NCBI GenBank assembly: GCA_945639195.1
Contig: CALZEE010000002.1
Span: 288,817 to 352,816, forward strand
Direction of reading: 5' to 3'
Length of the DNA stretch: 64,000 bases
Source of the DNA: an uncultured Ignatzschineria sp.
GTDB taxonomy: Bacteria > Pseudomonadota > Gammaproteobacteria > Cardiobacteriales > Wohlfahrtiimonadaceae
This document shows positions 9,203 to 19,054 of the stretch, piece by piece; positions within the stretch are counted from its first letter, which is position 1, and each line of letters starts with the position of its first letter. Position numbers and translations under genes: made by a program. The notes below the pieces were generated by a model. The model saw nothing but the letters and a program-made list of their open reading frames with translations, was not told the origin of the DNA and did not search any database.

Positions 9203-10915
9203 TTATCCTTGCTGTTTAACCTCAATCGAACGGTTCTGATGATCTCGCATTTCGATATTGGTAAATGGCATACTCCAGCCCTCTTTTTGCGCACAGCGTA
9301 AACACGCTTCTTGGATCATACGACCCGCTTGGAAGTAGTATGCCGCGGAACTGCCTTTCATTGAAACAATGATCGTATAGACGAGCGATAAGCCTTCATT
9401 GATCTTACGGAATTCGACGCTCAAGGAGTTGTACTGATCATGAAGCTCTGTTTTCGAGAGGAACTCCGTCACATAAGTATTCAGCTTCTCAAATACCTCA
9501 TCTACCGGCGTATCAAAGTGGTGATACGAAAGACCAAAGTCCACAACCGTATAAAAGCCATAAGAGAGATTCACAGGCGCTCCGGCGATGAAATCTGCAG
9601 TAGGGTAAATAATCGTACTATTAAACGATGTTAAATAGACAGATTCTGGCGTTTGACGCTTCACTTCTCCAAATGTACCATTTGGCAATAAGAAGCTTTG
9701 TCCCACTTGTGCCGGGAACCAAATTTCATCATTTAAAAATGGGCGAGATGTTAGTGTTTCTAGCTCAGGAAGCATTAAACGCACACGACCATTATCTAAA
9801 GCAGGATTATAAAGGGTTGCAGTATAAAGAGTAATTCTTTCAATAATCCATGGTACACCACGGTAAATCACTCGCTCACCTTGTCTTGCTGATCCTAAGT
9901 TTAAGAAAAGACGAATCTCTGAAAAATATTTGGGAACATAGTTTCTAAAAGCAAAGATTAATGCCAATAGAATTAAGATCGCAATCCCAAAGAGCACCAT
10001 ATCACCCATTGAGTGCAGCACAATCATATATGCAACAACTGAAACGATAATAGAGAATACTCTATAAAGTAGTAACAGCAAACGACCTCGAAGATTGACC
10101 TTTTGCTGACCTTTCAAACCTTTATTACGTCGATTAACAAAGAAGTCCATCAACTTAGTCAACGAGTAGAGCACCAGAATAAAGGTCGCAAAAGAACTCA
10201 GAAGAATTAAACCTCGTCCCTTAATAAAGTCCACCATGCCATCTTTGAGTGATTCAAAGAATGTTTTATCCGTCGCCATCGTATCTAACACATTAAGATA
10301 ATGCTCACGATCTCGCTTAAGATCCTTTAAGAATCCTGTCCAGTTACTGTCGATATTTTTCAGGCGTTTAACAATTTCAGGGCTGAGGTTTTCTTCTGGA
10401 ATGGCTTTCAAGTAGCTTAAGCCACGCTCAAGACGTTCAATTTTCTCATTTGTAATGGTTAATTCACGATTTAACTCTTCTTTCTCACGCGTAGCAGCCG
10501 TTAAGCGTTGAATTTCTGAAAATACCGGTTGTACAATCTGCAAAAGCTCTGCTTGCCAGTCATAATTAAGGTCTGTAACGTCATTACTTTTATTTAAAAA
10601 GTTTACGTCGATGCCGCCAAGCGCATATTTTTCAAACTCTAAACGCATCTGATTCAGTCGTGTTTGAAATTGATTAATGCGCTCTTCAATTGCTGACTTA
10701 GTCTCTTCAGTAACAGCTTCTGCATATTCCACTTTAAGCTCTGCAATTTTTGCTTGAAGATCAGCAATGGAACTCTCTGTCGATTCAAGAATCTCGCAGC
10801 AATCGCTGGCAATAGATTCTGTTTCTACAGTCGCTTGTCCAAAGGAGATATTCGCAAAGAGAAGAAGCCAAAAGGAGAATAATAAATATTTAAAAATGTT
10901 TTTTGGGTTAGTCAT
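9203..10915 (-). CDS. MscS-like mechanosensitive channel family protein
   Basis: This 570-residue protein probably gates small ions across the inner membrane in response to tension. An N-terminal signal (LLFSFWLLLFANISFGQA) precedes a periplasmic coiled-coil part (about 35-200, many Glu/Lys/Leu heptads). Then come three hydrophobic helices (about 235-325) and a soluble domain with a beta-rich core (GERVIYRGVPWIIERITLYTATLYNP, IIYPTADFI) resembling the MscS beta domain, then an alpha/beta tail. The pore-helix Gly/Ala pattern is not clear, so assignment rests on architecture. It is monocistronic with its own terminator. Confidence 0.68.
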   Translation of the reverse strand: MTNPKNIFKYLLFSFWLLLFANISFGQATVETESIASDCCEILESTESSIADLQAKIAELKVEYAEAVTEETKSAIEERINQFQTRLNQMRLEFEKYALGGIDVNFLNKSNDVTDLNYDWQAELLQIVQPVFSEIQRLTAATREKEELNRELTITNEKIERLERGLSYLKAIPEENLSPEIVKRLKNIDSNWTGFLKDLKRDREHYLNVLDTMATDKTFFESLKDGMVDFIKGRGLILLSSFATFILVLYSLTKLMDFFVNRRNKGLKGQQKVNLRGRLLLLLYRVFSIIVSVVAYMIVLHSMGDMVLFGIAILILLALIFAFRNYVPKYFSEIRLFLNLGSARQGERVIYRGVPWIIERITLYTATLYNPALDNGRVRLMLPELETLTSRPFLNDEIWFPAQVGQSFLLPNGTFGEVKRQTPESVYLTSFNSTIIYPTADFIAGAPVNLSYGFYTVVDFGLSYHHFDTPVDEVFEKLNTYVTEFLSKTELHDQYNSLSVEFRKINEGLSLVYTIIVSMKGSSAAYYFQAGRMIQEACLRCAQKEGWSMPFTNIEMRDHQNRSIEVKQQG

Positions 10916-11547
10916 AAGCTCACTATTTTCGGGTTATTTCTACGCAAAGGTGTTTAATAATAGCAAATATTCACTATAAAATCATGGCGATAGCGCCATA
11001 CACCATGATGTTTTTCGTAAACATTCTTCTATTGAGTGCCTGAAAAGCCATGATGTATAAAAAAGAAGCTGTCATTTTTTTTAGGATAATTCGCTGTATT
11101 CATTGGCATTAATGATCATTACTATGACCTTTTAAAATGTATTGATAAGTAAATGCTATATCATTACAACGACTAATATATAGCCAGAATACCCCGCCGT
11201 TTCATACGGAATTTTTAAAAAGAGCGTAATCACCAACAATATTGACGTGACTATAATCTCCGCTCTAGACATTCAACTTTACTTATATTCAAGAGAAAAG
11301 TATCTCAAGATGCCTCATTTTCGCATAACCATAAAGATTCGATATGGAAATTGATCAATATATAAAAATTCGCCTCTGATCATGGCATAATAGGCGCTAT
11401 AAAATGGAATCAGAATCATAGATCCCTCGATAAAGAGGCATAAAAAATCTATAACAAGATTCCGCTACTATCCAGGTTGTATATCAGAATTGATCCAATG
11501 TTTGATATGTAACGCATTCACCAATTTGGAGTAAGGATTTCAAGACC
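10916..11547. other. Divergent intergenic region between the MscS-like gene and ibaG
   Basis: About 630 bp, AT-rich, with no credible ORF, RNA gene or long inverted repeat that I can see. It must hold promoters for both flanking units, but I could not place them with confidence. A TTGACG/TATAAT pair near 11244-11260 has too short a spacer to call. Confidence 0.4.
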
Positions 11548-11787
11548 ATGATGACAAAAGAGAAAGTTCAAGCATTAATTGAAGCAGGCTTAAAGTGCGA
11601 TCATATCGAAATTAAAGGAGATGATGGCGTTCACTTTGAAGCGATCATCGTCAGCCCTGAATTTGAGGGATTATCGATGCTTAAACAACATAAACTTGTG
11701 TACGCAACTTTAGGAGAGCGTCTCGAGACAGAAGAGATTCATGCGTTAGCACTTAAAACTTACAAGCCATCTGAATGGAGTAAATAA
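11548..11787 (+). CDS. ibaG: BolA/IbaG family protein
   Basis: Small BolA-fold protein of 79 residues. BolA family members pair with monothiol glutaredoxins in iron-sulfur handling and stress response. The family fold is visible in IEIKGDDGVHFEAIIVSPEFEG and MLKQHKLVYATLGERL, including the conserved His of the VHFEA segment and HKLVY. Position directly upstream of murA (TAATG overlap) is the usual neighbourhood of IbaG/YrbA rather than BolA itself. Two consecutive ATGs are possible starts. Confidence 0.9.
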   Translation: MMTKEKVQALIEAGLKCDHIEIKGDDGVHFEAIIVSPEFEGLSMLKQHKLVYATLGERLETEEIHALALKTYKPSEWSK

Positions 11788-13064
11788 TGGTTGATCAAGA
11801 ACGTTTACTCGTCGAAGGTAATGGTCCTTTAAAGGGCTCTGTCCGCGCAAGTGGCGCGAAGAATGCCGTCCTACCAATTTTAGCCGCGACGATTCTTGCT
11901 AGCGAACCGGTTATCTTAAAAAATGTCCCTAATCTTCAAGATGTTTTAGTCTTAAGTAAAATTCTCGAAGATCTCGGAGCAGTAGTGACCTCGGAAGGCG
12001 GAACCGTGACTATCGATCCTTCTGGCATTACCAAAACACGGGCAAATCATGATTTGGTCAGTCAGATGCGTGCTTCGATCTTAGTATTGGGTCCGATCTT
12101 AGCGAAGTTTGGAGAAGCAGAAGTATCCCTTCCTGGGGGTTGTGCGATTGGTAGCCGACCTGTTGATCAGCATTTATTAGGAATGGAAGCACTCGGCGCT
12201 AACATTAAAGTTGAGAACGGTTATGTACACGCGACCGTTAAAACAGGGAAGCGCCTTCAAGGAAATCACCATGCATTTGATGTTGTTACGGTAACCGGCG
12301 TTGAAAATGTCTTAATGGCAGCGGTTCTTGCTGAAGGAATCACCATTCTAGACAACTGCGCAAAAGAGCCAGAAGTCAATGACTTGGCGTTAATGCTTAA
12401 TCAGCTAGGGGCTAAAATTGAGGGCATCGGTACGGATCGTTTAACGATAACCGGCGTTGATAAGCTCTATGGCGGCGAATATAGCGTGATGCCAGATCGT
12501 ATTGAAATCGGCACCTATATGGTGGCTGGCGCAATGACTTTTGGCGATATCGTGATTGAAGATTGTATTCCAGAGCACCTTGAGTCAGTGTCATATGCAC
12601 TGCGACAAGCAGGTGCGAATGTTGACGTGACAGATCGAGAGATTCATATCTATCCCGATCTTGCAAAGCTCAAATCACTCCGCATCAAAACAGCGCCATA
12701 TCCACTATTTGCAACGGATATGCAAGCGCAGTTTATGGCAATGGCGGCTATCTCTGAGGGTACATCAACCATTATTGAGACGATCTTTGAAAATCGCTTT
12801 ATGCACGCGAATGAACTGGTGCGTATGGGGGCAAATATCAAGATTGATAACCGCCTTGCATTGGTTGAAGGCGTTCATAAGCTTTCTGGTGCAAGCGTTA
12901 CGGCAACAGATCTTCGTGCATCAGCGGCGCTTATTCTCGCAGGTTTAGTGGCAGATGGTACGACAACGATTGGGGCGCTCCATCATCTAGATCGCGGATA
13001 TGACTCAATTGAAGATAAGCTTACAAGATTAGGGGCGAAAATTCGCCGTATCACGTTAGATTAA
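11787..13064 (+). CDS. murA: UDP-N-acetylglucosamine 1-carboxyvinyltransferase
   Basis: First committed step of peptidoglycan precursor synthesis: transfer of enolpyruvate from PEP to UDP-GlcNAc in the cytoplasm. Full length at 425 residues. The active-site loop LPGGCAIGSRPVDQHL carries the catalytic Cys119, the target of fosfomycin (a natural Asp here would give resistance; Cys is present). ASGAKNAVLPILAA near the N-terminus and DLRASAALILAGLVA near the C-terminus are family signatures. It is coupled to ibaG and closed by a terminator. Confidence 0.98.
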   Translation: MVDQERLLVEGNGPLKGSVRASGAKNAVLPILAATILASEPVILKNVPNLQDVLVLSKILEDLGAVVTSEGGTVTIDPSGITKTRANHDLVSQMRASILVLGPILAKFGEAEVSLPGGCAIGSRPVDQHLLGMEALGANIKVENGYVHATVKTGKRLQGNHHAFDVVTVTGVENVLMAAVLAEGITILDNCAKEPEVNDLALMLNQLGAKIEGIGTDRLTITGVDKLYGGEYSVMPDRIEIGTYMVAGAMTFGDIVIEDCIPEHLESVSYALRQAGANVDVTDREIHIYPDLAKLKSLRIKTAPYPLFATDMQAQFMAMAAISEGTSTIIETIFENRFMHANELVRMGANIKIDNRLALVEGVHKLSGASVTATDLRASAALILAGLVADGTTTIGALHHLDRGYDSIEDKLTRLGAKIRRITLD

Positions 13065-13094
13065 GAATTGAAAAGTCTTCAAGACATAAAACGT

Positions 13095-13128
13095 AAAAAG
13101 GATTGGTACAAAGTACCAATCCTTTTTT
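13095..13128 (+). terminator. Terminator of ibaG-murA
   Basis: A 15-bp stem (AAAAAGGATTGGTAC / GTACCAATCCTTTTT) with a 3-nt loop and T run; the symmetry allows use from both sides. Confidence 0.93.
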
Positions 13129-13226
13129 GTGAGCTGCTAAAAATTATAATAGCACATCATCCTATGACTATTACAACCTTCAATCAGCGTATTTTCAGTA
13201 GAATCCCGGCATTTGAGCTGACATAA

Positions 13227-15056
13227 CTACTTTTGCTCTTTTGCGATGATATATTCAATATGGCGGAGGAAATCAGCCTTTGGCACACTCCCCATTACAC
13301 GATACTCCGGCATCTCTTTACCATTTGCATCAAAGAAGAGCATTGCGGGAGGTCCAAAGATATCAAAATGCTCTTGTAAGCGTTGATCTTGCGAATCATT
13401 CTTCGTCACATCACTAGCCATAAGATGAAGCGTACTCATTTTGGCTTTCACTTCTTCATCACTAAAGACATATTTCTCCATCTCTTTGCACGCAACACAC
13501 CAATCAGCATTAAACTCTAGCATACTGATTCTGCCTCGATTCTGCGCCAATCCCTTATTTAATCCCGCAATGCCTTTCACATAGTGAAATTCTGCCGTTT
13601 CAATCGTTCTGGTGGAAGCATTAATCGAGATAATCCCAAATCCTAATGTCCCCATCGCTAAAATCCCAAAGAAGAATCTCGCTCTGCTACCACTTTCAAA
13701 AATCGTGATCATCAACCAGATGAAGGTCGCCAATGAAATACCGGCATAAAGCATCTGTTCGAAATAATGGGGAAGGGTGCGCCCGATAAAGTACGCCGCT
13801 AACCCAAGAAGCATAAAACCAAAGAGGAATTTAATCTTATCCATCCAGGCGCCTGCTTTAGGCAGTAGATGCCCTGATGATGCGCCTAAAATAAGAAGGG
13901 GAATTCCCATTCCTATACTCATACTAAAGAGCGCAGCACCCCCGAGTAGATAATTTTGTGACTGCGCAACAAGCCCAATAATGCCGATTAATGGTGCTGT
14001 TACACAAGGTCCAACAATCAGCGCAGATAACATCCCCATTACTGCTGTGCCAACATAACCACCTCTGTCTGACTGCTTATTGCTCACACGGCTTAAGGCA
14101 GATTGCACAGATGCCGGCATTTGAATTTGATATAACCCAAACATCGAAAAAGAGAGTAAAACAAAGATTAATCCAAAGCCGATCAGGACATAGGCATTTT
14201 GCAAGTAAGCCGCCAAGCCTTTCCCAAAGTATGCAGCTAATAGACCAAGAAGCGTATAAACAAACGCCATTGCCAGTACATATACCAGAGAAATCGTAAA
14301 CCCTTTACGTGGAGAGAGATTTCCGCTACGCGTTAAGATTCCCGACAAAATCGGCAGCATTGGCAAGACGCAAGGGGTAAAGGTTAAGAGAAGCCCAAGA
14401 ACAAAAAAGAGGGGGATGGCTAAATATTGATTCGTCTCTAAATATTGCGTTAAGCGATCGTGCTCAGAGATCATTGCCGGCATTTCATTCATTGAAGTCG
14501 AGGTTGAAACGGCTTGTAATTGATCATTTTCAGCATTCACCGCCGCATCAATTAACGTGCTCAGCTCGTAATTTTGTGGGGCAAAGCAGTAACCACTTTT
14601 AGCACAACCCTGTGCTTCAATTTCAAAATAAGCCGTATTGATAGCATTATGATGATTGATCCAGAGTGGCACAACGATTGAATCATCATAGATCTCTTGC
14701 TTCCCAAAGAATTCATCTTCATGATCTATGCCTCGCGGAAGATCAACCGAAATCAATTCACCTTTTTGGTTTTTTAAGGTTACCGCAATTTTATCTTTAT
14801 AGAGATAGTAATCAGGATTGATATCCCATAGTAGTACCAGCTCGCCTTTTGCCGCATCTTTTACATGAATAGAGGGGATAAATGCTTGCTGCGGCTTTAA
14901 GAGCGTTGAAGGATCGAGCCCGATCTTTGCGGGCGCATTCTGCGTAGCGCTCTGAGATTGATTAAAGAGCGATTGTGCAGAAAGGCTTAAAGGTAATAGG
15001 GCAAGCGCCATTAAAATCATCAATGATCTAATGTGAGTGGCATATTTCTTAAACAT
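13227..15056 (-). CDS. dsbD: Thiol:disulfide interchange protein DsbD
   Basis: Inner-membrane protein that passes electrons from cytoplasmic thioredoxin to periplasmic disulfide isomerases. It has a signal peptide (residues 1-28), an N-terminal immunoglobulin-like alpha domain with the Cys pair in GCAKSGYCF, and a membrane beta domain of eight helices with Cys in FTPCVLPMLPILSG and GPCVTAPLIG. The C-terminal thioredoxin-like gamma domain has WCVAC (NADWCVACKEME). All six redox cysteines are present. Length 609 is normal. Several ATGCCGG copies (13307, 13741, 14111, 14477) lie in this gene in different frames. Confidence 0.97.
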   Translation of the reverse strand: MFKKYATHIRSLMILMALALLPLSLSAQSLFNQSQSATQNAPAKIGLDPSTLLKPQQAFIPSIHVKDAAKGELVLLWDINPDYYLYKDKIAVTLKNQKGELISVDLPRGIDHEDEFFGKQEIYDDSIVVPLWINHHNAINTAYFEIEAQGCAKSGYCFAPQNYELSTLIDAAVNAENDQLQAVSTSTSMNEMPAMISEHDRLTQYLETNQYLAIPLFFVLGLLLTFTPCVLPMLPILSGILTRSGNLSPRKGFTISLVYVLAMAFVYTLLGLLAAYFGKGLAAYLQNAYVLIGFGLIFVLLSFSMFGLYQIQMPASVQSALSRVSNKQSDRGGYVGTAVMGMLSALIVGPCVTAPLIGIIGLVAQSQNYLLGGAALFSMSIGMGIPLLILGASSGHLLPKAGAWMDKIKFLFGFMLLGLAAYFIGRTLPHYFEQMLYAGISLATFIWLMITIFESGSRARFFFGILAMGTLGFGIISINASTRTIETAEFHYVKGIAGLNKGLAQNRGRISMLEFNADWCVACKEMEKYVFSDEEVKAKMSTLHLMASDVTKNDSQDQRLQEHFDIFGPPAMLFFDANGKEMPEYRVMGSVPKADFLRHIEYIIAKEQK

Positions 15057-15428
15057 TAAAACAATCCCTTTTTATTGCATCTCTCAAGGAGACTCTTTTG
15101 TCCATAGCGCGGTTATGTCGACGAGCACTATAGAATGTATTATATAAATGAGTACGGTTAATATCCATGAACTTTACAGTGCAACCCATTGCGATAAACC
15201 ACTCTACAGGCTACTTTCAATCATCACTAATGTCCATTAGTAATCCATCATTGAAATTTAACATATTTGCAATGTCCTGTATCACCATGGATTTTACGTA
15301 GAAAGGACGAGTTATTGTAGCCCATCTAATTTTAACTATTGTAAAGCATTCGCTCTGTATTGAAAAAAGTGATTTGCATAGATAATCGACAATCATTAAG
15401 AGTGGCTATTAATTGCGCTTATTCTTGT
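15057..15428. other. Gene-free stretch before tRNA-Gly unit 1
   Basis: About 370 bp between the dsbD start and the tRNA promoter. It should hold the dsbD promoter. I see no ORF, strong hairpin or repeat. Confidence 0.4.
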
Positions 15429-15456
15429 TTGACAGATCTCAAAAAAAATCTATAAT
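15429..15456 (+). promoter_or_regulatory. Promoter of tRNA-Gly copy 1
   Basis: TTGACA (15429-15434), 16-bp spacer and TATAAT (15451-15456), both perfect consensus, 14 bp before the tRNA. Confidence 0.9.
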
Positions 15457-15469
15457 AGTCACATCTTCA

Positions 15470-15545
<76 letters not shown>

Positions 15546-15551
15546 AATCAG

Positions 15552-15585
15552 AAAAGCCGAAATTTAACGATTTCGGCTTTTTCTT
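15552..15585 (+). terminator. Terminator of tRNA-Gly copy 1
   Basis: Stem AAAAGCCGAAAT / ATTTCGGCTTTT with T run, immediately after the tRNA. The other two tRNA-Gly copies have the same type of hairpin. Confidence 0.92.
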
Positions 15586-15711
15586 TGCCTAAAATTTCTG
15601 TGAATATTATCAATCTCAGCTCATAAAAAAAGCGCCTCCGTAAAAGCGCCATTTCAATCTCCACTGATGAAGGAGGAGAGTGGTTTATTCAATCATTGCT
15701 TGGCAAGCAAT

Positions 15712-17043
15712 CTATTCTAAATTTTTATTGTCTTGGAAATAATGATCTGCTTTATCTTGATCAAAAACACCTTCCCACTTCGCAATAATCACTGCTGCAA
15801 GGGCATTTCCGACAACGTTTAGTGCTGTTCTTGCCATATCCAGAATTCGGTCAATCCCGATCACATAAGCGACGCTCTCAACAGGAATACCCACGGTACC
15901 AACTGTTGCTAGCAACACAACGATCGAAGCCCCCGGAACCCCCGCCATTCCTTTAGAGGTAAGCATTAGCGTAATCACCAAAATGATCTGATCCGTCAGT
16001 GAAAGATCAACGCCCATCACTTGGGCTAAGAAAATGGCAGTAATACTTTGATAGAGCGTTGAGCCATCTAAGTTAAACGAGTAACCCACAGGAATGACAA
16101 ACCCCGTAATTTTTGGGGGAGCGCCGTAAAGTTGCATCTTTTCCATAATACGCGGCAATACAGTCTCTGAGCTGGCAGTTGTAAAGGCGAGGATAATCTC
16201 ATCTTTTAAGACTTTAAACAGCGTAAAGATATTAATCTTAAAGATTGCCGCAATGCCGCCAAGAACAACAACTGCGAAGAAAACAACGGCAGCATAAAGA
16301 AGCAATACGAGTTTTAAGAGCGGGTAGAGTGATTCAAATCCAAAGTTTGCAACCGTAGCACCAATTAAGGCAAATACGCCAATAGGTGCATAGCGCATAA
16401 TCATATTCGTCACTTTAAACATTGCCCCGGCAACGCCTTGCAGGACGTTAATGACCGGCATTTTTTTCTCGGAAGGCATTGATGCTAAACCAAGCCCAAA
16501 GAGCACAGAGAAGAAGATCACCGATAAAATACTATGATTATCTGTCATTGCCGCAAAAATATTTTTAGGGAAAATAGAGAGCAGCGTCGTAATAAAAGGA
16601 TTGGTCGTATCATCTGCTAAAGAGGCCATTGTGGCGCTATAGCGGGACATATCACCTTGTACCAAATCGCTTAAATCAACCCCAACCCCAGGCTTAACAA
16701 GATTCGCTGCCACAATACCGACAATAATTGCTAGCGTTGTCACAACTTCAAAGTAGAGAATCGTTTTAAGCCCCATTTTACCGAGCTCCCGATTATTATC
16801 CCCACCGGCAATCCCCACTGTTAAGGTCGAAAATACGATAGGAACTACAATCATCTGAATCATTTGAATGAGAATCTGTCCCGCAGGATTGAAAATATTC
16901 GCAATTACCCAGCTTTTGGATTCGTGATCCTGCAAAAAGGCACCGGCAATAATCCCCAAAACAAGCGCAATAAGAATTTGAAAGCCTAAATTAGGCATTC
17001 TAAATCCTCGGCGCCTTACTGCAACATTTTCCATCTCTGACAC
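15712..17043 (-). CDS. Dicarboxylate/amino acid:cation symporter (DAACS family)
   Basis: Secondary transporter of 443 residues, inner membrane, probably for glutamate/aspartate or C4-dicarboxylates with Na+ or H+. The family signatures are clear: the re-entrant hairpin 1 Ser-rich stretch TTASSETVLPRI, transmembrane 7 SFNLDGSTLYQ (NMDGT-like), and hairpin 2 SKGMAGVPGASIVVL. The last helix has DRILDMARTALNVVGNALAA. The start is GTG 17043: AGGAG lies six bases upstream, whereas the nearby ATG would be 15 bases away. I cannot separate GltP-like from DctA-like without a search. It stands alone between two tRNA-Gly units. Confidence 0.92.
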   Translation of the reverse strand: MSEMENVAVRRRGFRMPNLGFQILIALVLGIIAGAFLQDHESKSWVIANIFNPAGQILIQMIQMIVVPIVFSTLTVGIAGGDNNRELGKMGLKTILYFEVVTTLAIIVGIVAANLVKPGVGVDLSDLVQGDMSRYSATMASLADDTTNPFITTLLSIFPKNIFAAMTDNHSILSVIFFSVLFGLGLASMPSEKKMPVINVLQGVAGAMFKVTNMIMRYAPIGVFALIGATVANFGFESLYPLLKLVLLLYAAVVFFAVVVLGGIAAIFKINIFTLFKVLKDEIILAFTTASSETVLPRIMEKMQLYGAPPKITGFVIPVGYSFNLDGSTLYQSITAIFLAQVMGVDLSLTDQIILVITLMLTSKGMAGVPGASIVVLLATVGTVGIPVESVAYVIGIDRILDMARTALNVVGNALAAVIIAKWEGVFDQDKADHYFQDNKNLE

Positions 17044-17430
17044 AACAAGCTCCTATTTAGATGATCTCTTAGAGAAATCGATCGCTAAAATTTTAAAGTA
17101 GACATTATAGCGATCAGTTGTGCAATTTTCTCAAAAAATGATGACAATTTTGACAAAATATTCTTTTAATTTTTAAATCAAATAATTGATTCTCGTATCT
17201 ATTTTATAAAGGATCATGGTTATACCCAAATAGACCGCGCTCTTAAAATATTATTTTTTATCAGCTTTTTCTCGCTACTTAATGAAATATCCCTTAATCC
17301 CTATCTCATACAGTGATCAAAATTTTAAAAAACATTACGAAAAAGCGATGAAAGCGGGGGAAATGCGCTCATCGCTCCTTCTTAAAAAATCTCAAAATAA
17401 CGATTAAATTACGTCATATCAGCGATTCTT
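17044..17430. other. Gene-free stretch, AT-rich
   Basis: About 390 bp between two minus-strand genes. It presumably carries the symporter promoter and the end of the methyltransferase transcript. No convincing hairpin terminator, ORF or repeat seen. Confidence 0.4.
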
Positions 17431-18198
17431 TTAATACTTTGTCGCCCAAATCATTAGAACATCTGTCGTAAAAGATCCCGCAACATCAATTTGGAAGTAA
17501 TCTCGCACCTCTTGCCCCATATCTCTTTGGAGCGCCAAAATGGCATCGCGGTAGTGATCTGGCGTTCGCATACGCGCAATCCAACTCTCAAACTCTAAGC
17601 GTAGTGGCTGACGATGAGATGCTGTAACCATAAAATTTGCCTCGCCAATAAACTGATACCATTCAGCCGCACTGTAATCTCGAACATGGCTAGTATCACG
17701 AAGTACCTCTACCGTTTGCAGGTAAGTATCTAATAACGGATTGCCGGGCGCCATCACATCTACAACAACTAATGTACCTCCAGGTTTTAACACGCGCCTT
17801 GCTTCTCGAAGTGCAAGCCCAACATCTTGCCAATGGTGCGCAGAATAACGACTGATCACATAATCAAACGAGGCATCTGCAAAGGGAAGGGCTTCGGCAA
17901 TCCCTTGTTCGGTAGTGATATTCGATAACCCTTTCTCGCGCGCGCTATCACTCACAACCTTTAGCATGCTCTCAGAGAGATCATAAGCCACGACTTCTTG
18001 TGCAAATGGTGCCACATGAAAACTCACATGACCCGCACCAGAACCTAGATCGAGAATGCGCTTCTCCGTATTTGCATCTGCTTTCAGATGGGTTTGTAGT
18101 AACGTAAACTCTTTACCACTGGCATGAACGCTGCTCGTTAAATACGCACTGGCTTGTGCGCCAAATTGCCGATCAACCACTTTATTATGCTGACTCAT
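17431..18198 (-). CDS. Class I SAM-dependent methyltransferase (UbiE/YcgJ-like)
   Basis: 255-residue cytosolic methyltransferase. Motif I for S-adenosylmethionine is ILDLGSGAGHVSFHVA (about 46-61), followed by the acidic motif EVVAYDLSESML, motif IV FDYVISRYSAHHW and VLKPGGTLVVVD. This is the Methyltransf_11 layout. The HHW motif and the C-terminal part resemble YcgJ-type enzymes, but the substrate is not predictable. ATG 18198 (MSQHNK) has AGGAG six bases upstream, so an eight-residue in-frame extension is rejected. No functional partner is adjacent. Confidence 0.88.
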   Translation of the reverse strand: MSQHNKVVDRQFGAQASAYLTSSVHASGKEFTLLQTHLKADANTEKRILDLGSGAGHVSFHVAPFAQEVVAYDLSESMLKVVSDSAREKGLSNITTEQGIAEALPFADASFDYVISRYSAHHWQDVGLALREARRVLKPGGTLVVVDVMAPGNPLLDTYLQTVEVLRDTSHVRDYSAAEWYQFIGEANFMVTASHRQPLRLEFESWIARMRTPDHYRDAILALQRDMGQEVRDYFQIDVAGSFTTDVLMIWATKY

Positions 18199-18852
18199 CG
18201 TTATCTCCTCTGTTTGCTGCAACCCATTGTTGATGATTGCTATGGATTATTCATTATTGAATATTGATGTTCTTTACTCGCCGATTGCTTCGTAGAGCTC
18301 ACGTATTTCACCGAATCGATATACATTGAATCACCGGTGAATATATACGCGCTACGAAAAATAGGCTTAATAAGTTAAATGATATTTCTTTTGATCCCGC
18401 ATGATGCATTCAGATCTATGAAATTTGATCATGACAGTAGTCACTGTATCAAAACACAATCTTAAAATACCCCGAACACCGTAATAAAGATTTATTCGAT
18501 CACTCTTAAAGGGTCTTGAAAATCCTTTTAAGCGTCTTTTGCGCTTTATCGTACTATCGTGCGTTTTAATAGCCTCTATCTGTCAGCTCTCAAGAATATT
18601 TTGACTGTTTTTCATCAAAAATGATTTTGAGCGCCGTATTCTTTTAAGGTCTTTCAAGATTTTTTAGCCGTACTTGAATCCCTTTTGGGGCGATTTTCTT
18701 AAAGATCATCAAAAAAAATTTAAAAATATCGTCTCTCCCAAAAAACAAAAAACTGACTTTTAAAATAAAAACTTAAATAGCCAAAACTCGTTATTTCCAC
18801 CTCATTCAACTGAGAAAAGACCATAAAAAATGAAAATTAATGAGAAATAGAT
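18199..18852. other. Gene-free stretch before tRNA-Gly unit 2
   Basis: About 650 bp, very AT-rich with several A/T runs (around 18710-18790). No ORF, RNA gene or repeat that I can support. It contains the methyltransferase promoter region. Confidence 0.4.
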
Positions 18853-18880
18853 TTGACATCTAAACAAGATCCCCTATAAT
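18853..18880 (+). promoter_or_regulatory. Promoter of tRNA-Gly copy 2
   Basis: TTGACA (18853-18858), 16-bp spacer, TATAAT (18875-18880). Confidence 0.9.
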
Positions 18881-18894
18881 TGATCTCCTCTTCA

Positions 18895-18970
<76 letters not shown>

Positions 18971-18976
18971 AATTAG

Positions 18977-19009
18977 AAAAGCCGAACTTTTAATAGTTCG
19001 GCTTTTTCT
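18977..19009 (+). terminator. Terminator of tRNA-Gly copy 2
   Basis: Stem AAAAGCCGAACT / AGTTCGGCTTTT plus T run. The minus-strand amidotransferase gene ends 46 bp further on. Confidence 0.92.
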
Positions 19010-19054
19010 TTATCTCAACTTTTTAATCTTGATGCTTTAAGACTTTAGCGCAAA

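Noticed and set aside
10767..10979. 70-codon plus-strand ORF opposite the MscS-like N-terminus
   Set aside because: It is antisense to the signal peptide region, with no start signal or codon bias.
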